Of a stretch of 64,000 bases of DNA, positions 46,138-57,530 are shown piece by piece. A program made the translations under genes and the position numbers. The DNA is from Canna indica. Taxonomy: Eukaryota > Streptophyta > Magnoliopsida > Zingiberales > Cannaceae. The stretch spans positions 12,724,501 through 12,788,500 of the forward strand of contig CP136891.1 in assembly GCA_034359265.1 (NCBI GenBank), written 5' to 3'. The notes under the pieces were generated by a model. It worked only from the letters and a program-made list of their open reading frames with translations. It made no database searches and was not told where the DNA came from. Every line of letters begins with the position of its first letter. The first letter of the stretch is position 1.

Positions 46138-46636
46138 TAATAGTAATATAAAAATATATATATAAAAAAAAAAAATCTAATTTACAGAATGCATTCAACA
46201 GGGTAAATCCCCAGGCTCCATAAATAATTTCTTTTAAGCTCTTTATCTATATGCTAGTATGGATTTCACGGTATTCTCATTGTATATGTTGTACTTCTAA
46301 CTTAGATTTTGTAATTGGATATGCTATTTTAATCAAAGGATCTTAACGCATTTGAACCTATTATTAAGGGATGTGGTCGTGCCCTTATCATGACACCATT
46401 TTTCAAGTGAGTTTGATGTATCTATTTTATCTCTTTTCCCTTAACGAGAATTTCTTTCTTGGGTTGAGATGTGATAGTAATCGCACGAATATGAAATTTT
46501 TTGTTTTACTATTTGACTAATAAAATGGGTATTGTTAGCAGAGTGTGGACTCTATTTTCAACTAGTTGCAACAATATTCAGAATGAAGAATAATTCACAT
46601 GATGAGCAGAATCATGCTGCTATACAAGAAGAAAAG

Positions 46637-48114
46637 GTAACCCATAGTGAGCTCAGCCAAAAGTGATACTGAACTTAGTTCATTGTTCTATATTCTACTG
46701 TAAGAAGCTCCATTCAACAACATATACTGCGGTATATGCTTGTGCAATTTAAAAAGGGGTGATCTGGATGCACGAGGCTCCAGTCAATTTAATTTGGTGA
46801 TAGTTATTGTACATATAGCCTTACCCTTAAAAAAGATGTCGTTTCCATCACTGAAACCCTAGTCTCCTAGGTCACAATGGTCATATTACAAAATATTTCA
46901 AAACCAACAAATTTAATATTTTTTTCATACAACTAGTAAGCTCACATTTAGTGTACACTTATCATCATATTTTATCATATTTTTTGTTTGGATGATGTAT
47001 ATGTTCCATGTTTTATTTAGTACTATTCAATTATCTACATGTTTAGACTTACACATTGTTCTTTTTCTTATAGCATTTAGATTGACATGTCACATAAATA
47101 CATAATAGTTGGTAAAATGAAATAAACACAAGCACCAATACTCCATACTGATACTTTAGATTGGCAAGAAAATACAAACTTAGGATCTTGATTAACTACC
47201 ATAGAGATCTGGGATTGCAAAGAAGTTTTCTAGAAGGGTAATACATATACATACATACGTACGTATATATATATATATAATTAATGCAGTAAGCACTTTT
47301 AATTCTTCACTACATGATTATTACTTTGAAGTTCTATAGTAATATACTGATAAATGATGAATTTTTAATGAGTGTGTAATTTAAGTTTGCAACTCATACA
47401 TGTTATTTTTTTGCATATGAATGATAGAATTACTTGAATATTAATCAAAGTCTTCTCAGACAAAAAGGTTTGAGACTCTAGTGATGCAAGTATTCAGCAT
47501 CAAAAAAGAATAAATCATTAGTGGTTTTAGGCACACTAGAGGAGAAGTGAATAGTATGTATAAAAAAAGTAAAGCTAAATGTCAATTTTTTAAACCTTAA
47601 GTAAATATGAATAACAATATCAATACCAATTTTTAAACCTTGACTATATCCACTATCTAAACATCCTATTTTGAATTTCAACACAACTCACTAATAAAAG
47701 GTTTCCTCCAAAAGAATTTACAACCCGCGGCTTCCTCCTTAACACCAAGCAAACACAAGTGCATTTATGTTTCTGCACCAAGACAACCACTCAAACTAGA
47801 CCTAATCAACCCTAGGTCTAACAAGGCACAAATCGATAAGTAAAACAATGAAAAATACAACCAAATAGAGCAATAAATAAAATTCGACTTTGAGCAACGT
47901 GTTCTTCAATTTTTTTCATTTTCGATCCAAAATGTCGCATGTTTATCATCGTCAAACTTGAATTGGTTGCTTTATGTAAACATTAGTAACTAGATTGTTA
48001 TCATCAAAACAAAAACAGTAACATAGGTTGAAAACCTTAGCCGGACATAAATAGCTCCTCTTATTTAGTCAAACAAAATGCGAATCATTTGAGTGTTCCA
48101 AAGATATGTTTAGT
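46637..48114 (+). other. Intron 1 of the Sec14-like gene, upstream of the CACTA insertion
   Basis: It starts GTAACCC at the exon 1 donor. It is AT-rich, with an (acat/acgt/ta)n run at 47245-47282. No exon is recognised. The AGT at 48112-48114 is the first copy of the CACTA target duplication. Confidence 0.6.
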
Positions 48115-48125
48115 CACTACAAGAA

Positions 48126-48545
48126 AATAGGGTATCACCAACGGACTAAATTCGTCGGTGATACTTAAAAATCCGTCGGTAATGATCTTACCGACGGAGT
48201 GTCCGTCGGTAAAATCCGTCGATAAATACCTGCTCGGTAATACCAATGGATTTTAATAAATCTGTCGATAATACCAACAGATTTTTTTCTTTTGTTGGTA
48301 TTACCAACAACTATATTTATCCGTTGGTAATACCAATGAATATATTATCTGTTGGTAATACCAACAACTATATTTCTATTGGTAATACCAACAATGACCA
48401 TTGTTGTTGGTATTACCAACAGAGAATTTTCGTTGGTATTAGTAACAGATACATCCCGGTAATAGTCCTATTGGTATTACCGACAGATAATCCTTTGTTG
48501 GTATGTCTGTCGGTATTACCAACAAAATCTATCCGTCGGTAATAC
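48126..48545. repeat. CACTA subterminal repeats, left side
   Basis: More than a dozen copies of 'gttggtaataccaac' or 'ccgtcggtaata' half-sites stand in alternating orientation. The palindromic full site TTGGTAATACCAA appears several times. These are the kind of sites bound by TNPA in En/Spm. The 98-codon ORF here is an artefact. Confidence 0.88.
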
Positions 48546-49217
48546 ATTTTAGTGGCCCCAAATCAATCTTAAAACCATGATATACACCTAAAACGTTACA
48601 TTTACACACGAAATCATAAAATAAAATTTTGAAATCACACATGAACCATTTGTATTTCTACATCGGCACACATATATAAACTTAAGAAAACCATTGTATA
48701 CATTAAGATTGTACTAGTCAAAATACATTATGCTAGTCAAGCAAATACATTATTTCAGAGTTTCAATACATTAAGATTGTTTCAAAAGTACATATAAGTG
48801 ATTTTTTTTCCAAAAAAGTAGATCCTTGCACTTCATCCTGTTTATACCTACACGTTAAAAGAAATATGAATAAAAAATCTTAGGTAAATGATAATAACTT
48901 AGAAGCTGAAATTTCAATATAATAATAACTTAGAAGCTGAAATTTAGTTCAAGGCCGGATAACTATTCACATTATGCTGATTAGGCATGTTGCTTTGACT
49001 AAAGAAATCATGACGCGGTACAACAATCACATGCTAACCAACTAACTCTTGTCATCCACGATATTCAAGTAGTACCCACAATTAACAGATCTAATAAGTT
49101 CCTCCAATCAGATAGTACACAAAACATATCACTTGGATGTGGTATCTTCACTTTTATCCGAAGAATCTTCACTTGGATGTGGTACCCACAATCAACCACC
49201 TTCTATGCAACAACTAC

Positions 49218-49850
49218 CTATGGTAAATGTTTTTGTTGTCCATTAAGTCTATTCATCCGTGAAAAATACCAACCTGTATGTATTATCCCACACATCAAGC
49301 ATGTATTAGAGAACATCACCCTGAAATGTTCAGGAGAACCAGTTGATCCAATCCACCTAAACAGTTTCCTCATGAGAATATGACCAAAAGTTTTCCCGTA
49401 TACAATAGGTTGTCTCAACTAATAAGTATACAACTCAATATTCTTCAAGAACTAGTCCAGGTGTTAAAATTCAATGTTTTCTCTATCAGATTGTAAAGGT
49501 ATAATAAGCATAGCATTCAGTTTTATGAATGACAGAGATTGTTCAAGAGTATGACAATACCATCCAGTTAAGGCCCTAAGTTCTTTTGTTCGTCTCAGAG
49601 GAAGGGAAAATTGGCTAATGTGGACATAGGGCAAGGAGGATTTAATGGCTGATTTTCTGAATGGGAGTTTCTTCCACCAATCAACACTGTCATTTTGACT
49701 CTGTATCGGGTTATCAAGAAGTTCTCTGCGAAGAACGTGTAACTCAAAACGGTCCTCGTACATCGAAGTAACAGACTCAAAGTTTTCCTGAAGCCATTGG
49801 TTCAGTACAACCTGCAACATCAAATGCAGGATTAGCACCAATGTCAAAAT
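49218..49850 (-). pseudogene. Unassigned captured gene fragment (two exon-like stretches)
   Basis: On the minus strand 49847-49464 reads, among others, VLNQWLQENFESVTSMYEDR, then ELHVLRRELLDN and YVHISQFSLPLRRTKELRAL, and 49418-49218 reads FRWIGSTGSPEHFRVMFSNT. The composition and length look coding rather than random, with intact frame over 127 codons, but I do not recognise the family. It lies inside the CACTA element and so is likely captured from a host gene. Confidence 0.5.
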
Positions 49851-50449
49851 ACAAATAATGCAATAAAGAATTTTTTTGGCATCTTATTCCAACAGATACC
49901 TGTACCTCAAATATATTTCATTTAGATATAATAGGGTATTACTATTTACCACTTAGCTCTATATCGCTATTAAAGACTAGAGTAAAAAAGGCAAAACACC
50001 AAACAAACCACTATAGCTATTAAGTGCAACTAATGCATGTACATAAGCATGTTTCTACTGGAAGCTTTCATTTGTCTCTGCAGGCACCAGGCAATTTTCA
50101 CATGTGCATAATAGGCAAGAAGCAAAGCTGCTGCTATCCTGCTGGCTACTAGGTTTAGTCCTTGGCCAAAACGCCAGAGTTCACCAACATAATCATGGAT
50201 CACTCATTAAGATTTCACAAATTCATTATACCATTTGTTTAGAGTTTTGTCTTGCTAGGTAATAATTAAACTATCCTAGCTCCTCACCTGATAGATGTTT
50301 TCCAGTGAACTACAAAAGCACATGCATCAGAAAAACTTCCTAATTGTTGCATTTGTTGTATTCGGAGACTTGTTTACTAAATGGTCATATCCATGACTTA
50401 ATGCAGTTTAAGCTGCATTACTGGCGTTACGATGTTACTACTTACCTCT

Positions 50450-50570
50450 GAGAACATGAGCGAAAATGATTTTATATTCTTCCTATGCATGGATGTGATT
50501 TCCCTCTGCATTGTGTTCCACTCATCATCTGTCCGACCATGCCCATAATTCGTGGAAATTATATTCTTCT
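50450..50570 (-). pseudogene. Possible captured exon, unassigned
   Basis: On the minus strand the reading DDEWNTMQREITSMHRKNIK stays open and ends TTCTCAGAG|GTAAGTAG, a good splice donor. It may belong to the same captured gene as the 49.2-49.8 kb fragment. Confidence 0.4.
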
Positions 50571-51006
50571 AGCACAAGCTTTTCACACCTCACGGCTGCA
50601 CTTGACTTGAAATAAAAATCTCACTCCTGCGTTATGATGACTGCTAAGTTTGGTTCTATCCAAAATTTATTTATATTCTTCTAGCATAAGCTTTGTAATA
50701 TCAAGACTAGTATTCAAATTTTGCAATGAGTATGTTCTGCTAGCTATCTATCAGTTATTCAGCCATAGGAACAAGAAGAATGGGCAAGCTAAGTAGTTCC
50801 CATTCTTTTTATCATTACCTGCTCTGAAGTTTGTGTTTTGATATTTGATGTGCGGCAGAACAACAAGCTCGACACCAGAACTCCTTTTAGTTATAAGGAA
50901 CCTGCAATACGCAACATCTAATTGTATGTTGAAGCATATGTTGTATATGTTGAACTGTTGAAGTACAATTAAGTCTTGAAACCCACCTGACTGGTATCAC
51001 CTGCAG

Positions 51007-51111
51007 ATTGGGTATCAAGCATGTTAAAGGGATGCTTCTTCATGGTCCTCCTGCTACTAGCAAGACACTTATGGCTCGTCAGTTTGGGAAGGTGCTGAAT
51101 AGAAGGGAGAT
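51007..51111 (+). pseudogene. Captured exon of NSF (vesicle-fusing ATPase)
   Basis: After an acceptor ...CTGCAG (51006) the frame reads [20 protein letters not shown] and then [15 protein letters not shown]. In plant NSF the same place holds [20 protein letters not shown], the Walker A motif of the first AAA+ domain, which disassembles SNARE complexes with SNAP and ATP. Here both loop glycines are changed (GPPATSKT), so ATP binding would fail, and the text after the exon has no continuation. It sits within the CACTA element and is a dead copy. Confidence 0.82.
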
Positions 51112-51216
51112 TTTGTGCTACAACTACTTGATTACATAATGGATTAATTGCTTCATTTTTGGATCTATTGGGGCAACTAATGTGTATCCCTTGATTTATC
51201 ATGCTTAATTAGCTTC

Positions 51217-51450
51217 AGGACAGAACCAGTTATAGTCATTGAAGTTGATGGCAAATTCTAAACAAAGACCCAGGTCAAACTTGATGGCAATGAATACACT
51301 GTACATTCAACCAAATACTCTTGTTCTGTTGTCATTTGTAAGCTATAGATGCTGAATAAAAGAAGGGTCATTGTCTATTCTAATTGCTCAAGTGCATCAA
51401 ATCTCATGAAGAAGCAAATTCGAATTCCTGGAACTAGAGGAGTTTAATTC
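51217..51450 (+). pseudogene. Exon-like stretch after the NSF fragment, unassigned
   Basis: The frame reads PVIVIEVDGKF, a stop, TKTQVKLDGNEYTVHST. A later frame reads VIVYSNCSSASNLMKKQIRI near 51370. It resembles coding text with decay, but does not match NSF as I know it. Origin unknown. Confidence 0.3.
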
Positions 51451-54400
51451 TTGATATCCTGGAGGTTTCTAAAGAGATGAAAATTGTGGATTGAAGGAAT
51501 AACATAAGAGAACTAAACTATTTATGCTAATACTCTTGCTAAGTTTTTCACTAGACTCAATGTAGTAGTTTTTTTGCTGATTCTCATAAAAAGAGTTAAA
51601 TATCCTTGACTTATTATTAATATCCAGGGACATACATTTACGTTGAATAACAATTCATTGAATTCAACAAGAAATCACCAAAGAAAGCATCAAATCAAAT
51701 TGAATCATTCAAGAATCATATATTTAAAGGAAAAACCTATGGCTTTAAAATTTAAGAATCATATATCCAAAAATCATTACATAAATGCATAAAATTATGC
51801 TTTAAAATTTTGGATTAAGCATCAACAATTGCTCATTACCTTGAAATCTTTTTTTCAAAAACTACTTGTTGTCTGGCAAAGAATTATGGTTTCATAATTC
51901 CTTCTGCTACCTACACACCCTTCACTTGGAAGAAATTGAAGATCAAATGCATAAACAATTAAAGCTTGGGGAAGAAGAAGAGAATATGATAAGCTCTGCA
52001 ACTAGCAGAGATGCTAGAGTGGTTCATGTGATCATCATAGTTGAAGGTCTGTAAATGGGAAGGCTGCGTCATTGATGGCCTCAATCATTTGATGGTGTTG
52101 GTACGTCAAAACTTTAAGTGCAAGAGATCATAACATCCCAATTTAGTCCTACATTGAGAATTGGGCTCTCATCTCATTCAGAACAACAAACTAGATATGC
52201 ACACAATTTGTTTAGAGAAAAAAATCTAAAATTGGGCTCTCCTCATCTCAATCATAGATTAACATTTAATGAATAAAAACATTATGTTTCATGCTGAACA
52301 AAAATGAATGCATCTGACATATAAGTTAATACATTAAAAAACTCATTATCTTATTTTTTTGAGTGAATAAAAAAGAAATGAATAAAAACATTATGTCAGA
52401 ATATATACCTATTTTGAACACCTAATAGTTATCTCCTCATTCTGCAAGCCACTTGAGGTAGAACACCATACATTATACCACTAGATTATCTTATTTTTCA
52501 ATTGAATTTGACAAACAATATAAAAGAAACAAAGACAACAAATGGAGGCTTTATTTGACCGTGCTTTACAAAAAACACTTTGAAGAAAAAAATGGTGTTT
52601 GGTAAATGCATGTTAAAAGTATTTTTCAGGGTAAGGGAGTGAGGAGATCTTTATTAAAAATCTAATACTATCTTCACAAGATTATATATGATCTTCAATT
52701 GCTAATGCTATATCATAATACAATAAGTATTCAGAAGCCTCTTGATCTAGACGATCGGGTCCACATGTCAGTTGACTTTGAAAATGGTTGGTAAAAAAGG
52801 TAGGGTTTGATTGTAGTAGTATTTAGTTTTTCAGTATGTTCTCTCCATTCCTTCACATTGATAAGACTACTAGTGCTTCCACCTAGCATTCTATCAAAGT
52901 CTTGGAGATCTGGACTATAAAAGTCTTGTAGGAGTCTGCAATATTTTTTTGTCAAAATAGTAAGTACTTTGAAAAACCATACATTAACATCAAGATTCTA
53001 TCACAAGGGTCAAATATATTATGTAAAACAAAAAGGAAAAAAATGAGTTCATAGTGTTGTGATAGAAAATCAGTAAGCATTATATGGAATCAGATACAGA
53101 TAGACAATTCAACATAACAATAGGACAATATTCATGGATAACCAACAGTTTGGAGTAGCTATAATGAATGGTCTTGTAATCTCATAAGGAATGGTATCCA
53201 TCAAAATATAGGCCACATAAAGCTACTTAGACATTGACTTACTGGATATCTAGGACTTAAAATTATTAAGCCAAAACATAAGTAGCCTTGCAACGGAAGC
53301 TTATATATTGGTACTCAATAGTATCCATTTGCGAGAAGCCCAACTAACTGTTTAGCATAATCCTTGAAGTAGAAAATTTACCTCAACTTGATAAAATTTT
53401 TGATTCACGCCGAACTCCTAGTCTGGTAGACATAAATTCAGTTAAGTACTGCTTGAGAACTTTCCTGGCAGCTGCCTGTGGTGTCCCCAAATCTTCAACA
53501 CTTTTGTACCTAGAGGATGAGGGAGAAGATAACTCCACAAATAAATTCAATTAAGTTTTTTTGAAGATTAGTTTGCATGTAAAAGTTAGTGTGTTCCTTT
53601 ACATGGTGCGAGCCTCCTATTAGTGGTCTATGTAGGCATGTCAATAAACGTCTACTGATGACAGTCAAGGACAGCATGAGAAGAGAATGAGGTTAACAGC
53701 TTGCTCAAGTTGGTTTCTCATAGATGCAACAGTATTGAATTTTGCAATATCTTGATCTAACTACATCTGTTTCTTTCTTTGCTCATTTGCTTCTGTAATA
53801 AAAGAACATCAACTATATTGAATGAAAATGAGTACATTCACCATTGAGCATGCAATAATTATATTTTCAATTATATTCTAAGGATACAACCTAGTCATTC
53901 TTATGCACACTACAACAATTTCAGTAAATTTAGGCGCATCTAAAAGAAGGCTAGATGAAACATTGAATTGTTTAAGAAGTCTAGGCCACAATCATAAGCA
54001 CTTCATTCCATCCTAGAGTAGCATTCCTGTGTTTGATGGAAGCAAAACAATAGCAGCTTCAGTAGCATCAGCCCTGTGGCCAATCACAAATTTTTTATGT
54101 TGGCCACAAATTCAAATAGCATTCTCATAAAAATTAACAAATAAATACTTACACAAAACCTCATAGTTAATCACCTCTTTGGGTCCATAACAATTAATAT
54201 ATCTAGTTTACCACTAAATTAGAGATCTTGCACTTAGAACTTAGAAGTCAAGAAATTGCAGTTTCTAAACTATAATTAATACTCAAAACTTAACTCAGAA
54301 GTTAAGAAATATATCACCCAATTAAAAGTAATTGTTAACTGAATAAAGAAGAAGAAAGAAAGCTAGTTAAAAAAATTCTGATCTAAACTAGTAGGGTAAA

Positions 54401-55394
54401 CAACACTTGAATGTTGAATCTTGAATCGAGAATAAATAAATATTAAATATATCACCAATGCAGTATCAAGGACACTTGCATAACATGCAACTCAATCCTA
54501 ATTTCATATACTTTTTACTGAATTCATAATATTTTTAAAGCCACAAATTGAAATTTTAAAGCCCGGTAACCAAAGGAGAACAAAGGCAAACTCTTTCAAC
54601 ACTGTTGTTTACATTGAACTTTAATTATAGTTAAGTTTCAATAGCACAAGACATGAGTTAAGTTTCAAACATTGTTGTTTACAGAACACAATAACACATA
54701 TATAGTTAAAAGTTTTAATTACTTGTCTACAAGTGGACTACTTGATAATAAGATCTTGAAAATGTTGGCACAAGCCCGACATATGAACTGACAACTTAAA
54801 AAAGGAAAAGTTGAAGCATGTTGTGCTCACCTATCCTTCTTTGCACAGCTGAATGCCCAGATTGGAGTAAAAGTCAAGCATATTCATCAGTGCATTTGAA
54901 GCACTAAAGTACAAGATTAGTTCAAAGAGACATCAATAATAATACAACAGTTTATGAAGCATGTTCAATATAAAAAAGACTGATTTGGCAGTGCTCTTTT
55001 CGAGGAAACAAAATTGTTTTAGCAGTTTATACAAACCATATCAAATACCAAATGGAATTATGTCAAAACAAGGTTTGGGTTTTAAAAGTCTAAGGAAACA
55101 AATAGGATAGATTCATATGCTTAAAGTAAGACATTTATTTGAAAAATTGCATGAGTATGATCAGTATAAATTCCCTTAATGGCCTCATTTTGCAAAAATA
55201 TGATCAGTATCTCTGTTTGCAAACGCAAAACTATATATAGAAATATCATATGAAGTGTAGATTTCTGGTAATTCAACTTAAAATGCTAAGTTTCAGTCTT
55301 GCATGAGTGTCTAAGAGGTTGCAGGACAGAAAACTTGTTTAAACTCATGGATTGAACCTATTGTTTATTGGACTCCGATCACTTACGCGAGCAT
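51451..55394. other. CACTA interior, AT-rich, few recognisable features
   Basis: Apart from the exon-like pieces listed, this is AT-rich without clear coding domains. No transposase motif (tnp2 or tnpA) was recognised on either strand. Confidence 0.45.
52731..52955 (-). pseudogene. Possible captured coding fragment
   Basis: The reading YSPDLQDFDRMLGGSTSSLI and VKEWREHTEKLN recalls the 'D...ML.GS..I.VEDW..HTEY' segment of HECT ubiquitin ligases of the UPL type. This is a weak resemblance by eye. A second piece, GTPQAAARKVLKQYLTEFMS, lies upstream on the same strand near 53390-53510. Both lie inside the CACTA element. Confidence 0.3.
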
Positions 55395-55720
55395 AATCCT
55401 GATCCCACCACCAAGGCATCTTTGCTTTGGACATGAAGGCCAGGTTAGGGTCGTCGACGATGGGCGATAGAGTCTCATCATAGTCGAGGAACAATGTGAT
55501 CCGCCTCCCCTTCGAGGCAGCGATGATATCCTTGGTGCTTCTTAATGCCGAAGGGTGTTGTCTCTAAAATAATCACCATTGTCAGGAAATAGAAACTAGC
55601 TTCCTAATCCAACTAGGAAGTTTGATGCAGCCAACTTACCACCCATCCCTCATACTCTTCATCGCGTGCTGCCATGACGGAGGTGGAGAGCGCTGCAGAC
55701 GCCTTAGCGTGCGTGGGCGA
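55395..55720 (-). pseudogene. Captured trehalose-6-phosphate phosphatase (TPP) fragment, two exon parts
   Basis: On the minus strand an exon ends RDEEYEGWV|GTAAGT (55640). After an ~80-base intron ending in AG, the next reads HPSALRSTKDIIAASKGRRI and TLFLDYDETLSPIVDDP, then AFMSKAKM. TPPs have HPSAL.SF..I...AKGK.IV, then FLDYDGTLSPIV, motif I of the HAD phosphatase fold that removes phosphate from trehalose-6-phosphate. Here the nucleophile D and general-acid D remain but G became E. After about 55400 homology ends; the rest of the ~350-residue enzyme is missing. The upstream 75-codon ORF (55863-55636) covers the same DNA in another frame. Confidence 0.8.
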
Positions 55721-56264
55721 GGAGAGCGCTGTCCGAAGAGCTTCGTGCGATAGCTGGCGCAGCTGATAGCAAGGCTAGAACGAGGCGGAAGGAAGGCCGA
55801 GCAGTGGACGAGCTCGGCCACCGCCTTCACCTTCGCGATGGTGATCTCTTCCGACACCATCACATTCTACTTCCTCATCTCTGCGACCGAAATCATGGAG
55901 CCAAGAATGAAAGATAAATTACTGGAAACCATGGAGGTAGCATTGAGGTCCGAGGGATCCGAGGGGGGATCGTCACGAGGGGAGGTGAGCACCGGCGGCT
56001 AATCAGGAAAAGGATGGTTCGTCATGAGGGGAGGCGAGAGGAGAGATCGATTTGTCGTGTGGGGAGAAGAGAGCAGAGACGGGTTCATCGCGAGGGCAAG
56101 ATGAGGGATGGGTTTATTTGTCGGCTAAGAAAAAAAAGGGGGGAAAGGAACGCATGGGCGGGGAAGGCCAAGTATTTTCGTCGGATGACTTTAAAAAGAG
56201 TGGGAAATATTTTGGTCAGCCGAGAAAAAAAGGGGGAAAGCAAAAAAAATATAAATTTCATGAA

Positions 56265-56362
56265 TTGGTCGGCTAAATTACCAATAGATTTTATATCCGT
56301 TGGTAATTTTGTAGGTAATACCAACAAAATTAATCCGTCGATAATACATCCATCGGTGATAG
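56265..56362. repeat. CACTA subterminal repeats, right side
   Basis: Copies of 'ttaccaatagattttatatccgttggtaa'-type modules (shorter forms) and 'aataccaacaaaattaatccgtcg' precede the right terminus. They match the left-side modules. Confidence 0.8.
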
Positions 56363-57530
56363 TCTGGTTTCTTGTAGTGAGTTAATTTGGTGGTTTTATC
56401 TATAGGTCAATGAGCTCAGAGCTGTTATTGGACCCTTATCTGGGCAAAGCTTAATATTATGCAATGGCGCATGCCTAAGGAGATACTTGAGAGCTAGGAA
56501 TTGGAGCACTGATAAGTCAAAGAAAATGTTAGAAGAGACACTCAAGTGGAGAGCAACTTACAAGCCAGAGGAAATTCGTTGGGTGAGCTCAATCCACTCT
56601 ATTTGACCAATCCCTTCTTTGAAACATTTGCAAAATCACACCATTTTATTATACTTTTGTAATTTTTTCAGCATGAAGTTGCTGTTGAAGGTGAAACTGG
56701 TAAAGTCTATAGAGCAAATTTTCATGACCGTGACGGAAGAACTGTTCTCGTGCTGAGACCAGGGAACAGGTAAGTTGTTGAATATATCTTTTTTATTAGA
56801 TGATGGAATTTAAAGTTGAGCTAAGGAGAGAGATATGTAACTATGTATATGTTGCAGAACACATCCTCACATGACAATCAACTCAGGCATCTCGTCTATC
56901 TCCTGGAGAATGCCATTATCAATTTACCCGAGGGCCAAGAACAAATGATCTGGCTGATAGACTTTACAGGTTGGTCATTAAACAATTCAGTGTCTATTAG
57001 GACAGCAAGAGAAACAACAAACATTTTGCAGAACCACTATCATGAGAGGCTAGGAGCTGCTTTCTTATATAATCCTCCAAGACTTTTTGAATCATTTTGG
57101 AAGGTATCAGCTGTATTTCATCATTTTTAAGGAAAAAGAATATTATTTTATCTATGAGCTGGTAGATAATTTTAAATGTCATTGACTGAACTTATAATTG
57201 CGCCCTATTTTACATATGCATATAGTTAAATATTTTTTAGACCCGAAAACCTGTCAAAAGGTCAAGTTTGTGTACCCAAAGAATGAAGAGAGCACGTCAC
57301 TAATGCACAAGAACTTTGATCTTGAGGTACTACCTGAGGAATTTGGAGGGAAGAGCAAGGTGCAATACAACCATGAGGAGTTCTCCAAATTGATGAGAAA
57401 GGATGACATTAAGACAGCGGCTGTCTGGGGATTGGATGACAAAACCACCCTCCCCAGCCATACTACTTTTGGGAATTCCACATCTGAGGTTGCACCAGTA
57501 CCTGGCCATTTTGCCGCACAAGCAAGTTGA

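Larger units (their letters stand above)
48115..56379. mobile_element. CACTA (En/Spm) element, 8265 bases, complete ends, carries host-gene fragments
   Basis: Ends are CACTACAAGAAA and its inverse TTTCTTGTAGTG. The match extends imperfectly through 'TATCACC.A.GG' to about 30 bases. The 3-bp duplication AGT is perfect (48112-48114 and 56380-56382). Subterminal repeats of the 'ttggtaataccaac' and 'tccgtcggtaat' kind, in both orientations, fill 48126-48545 and recur at 56265-56360. No tnp2 or tnpA reading was found, so it is non-autonomous. Inside lie an NSF exon (+), a trehalose-phosphatase fragment (-) and other exon-like pieces. Confidence 0.92.
46583..57530 (+). pseudogene. Sec14-like (CRAL-TRIO) phosphatidylinositol-transfer family gene, five coding exons, with splice/frame lesions
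   Basis: Coding exons: 46583-46636, 56406-56582, 56672-56769, 56858-57103 and 57222-57530. Product ~235 residues: a short N-terminus (18 codons in exon 1), a CRAL-TRIO N domain with CLRRYLRARNWSTDKSKKML, then the lipid-binding CRAL-TRIO domain with VYRANFHDRDGRTVLV, QMIWLIDFTGWSL, ILQNHYHERLGAAFLYNPP, YFLDPKTCQKVKFVYP and LPEEFGGKSKVQY. Such proteins carry phosphoinositides between membranes; there is no signal or membrane segment. Problems: exon 3 ends ...AACAG|GTAAGT, leaving the frame one base short against exon 4 (relatives have an extra codon base, RPxxQNTSS), and the last exon is preceded by TATGCAT instead of ...CAG. An acceptor at 56833 could rescue frame for exon 4 but not the last one. 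Intron 1 holds an 8.3 kb CACTA element. Probable pseudogene, or an unusual splice form. Confidence 0.72.

Noticed and set aside
48246..48542. 98-codon ORF with repeated 'GNTNNYI' readings
   Set aside because: It is formed by the CACTA subterminal repeats.
55636..55863. 75-codon ORF on the minus strand
   Set aside because: It overlaps the captured TPP exon in another frame; the TPP frame has the family motifs.
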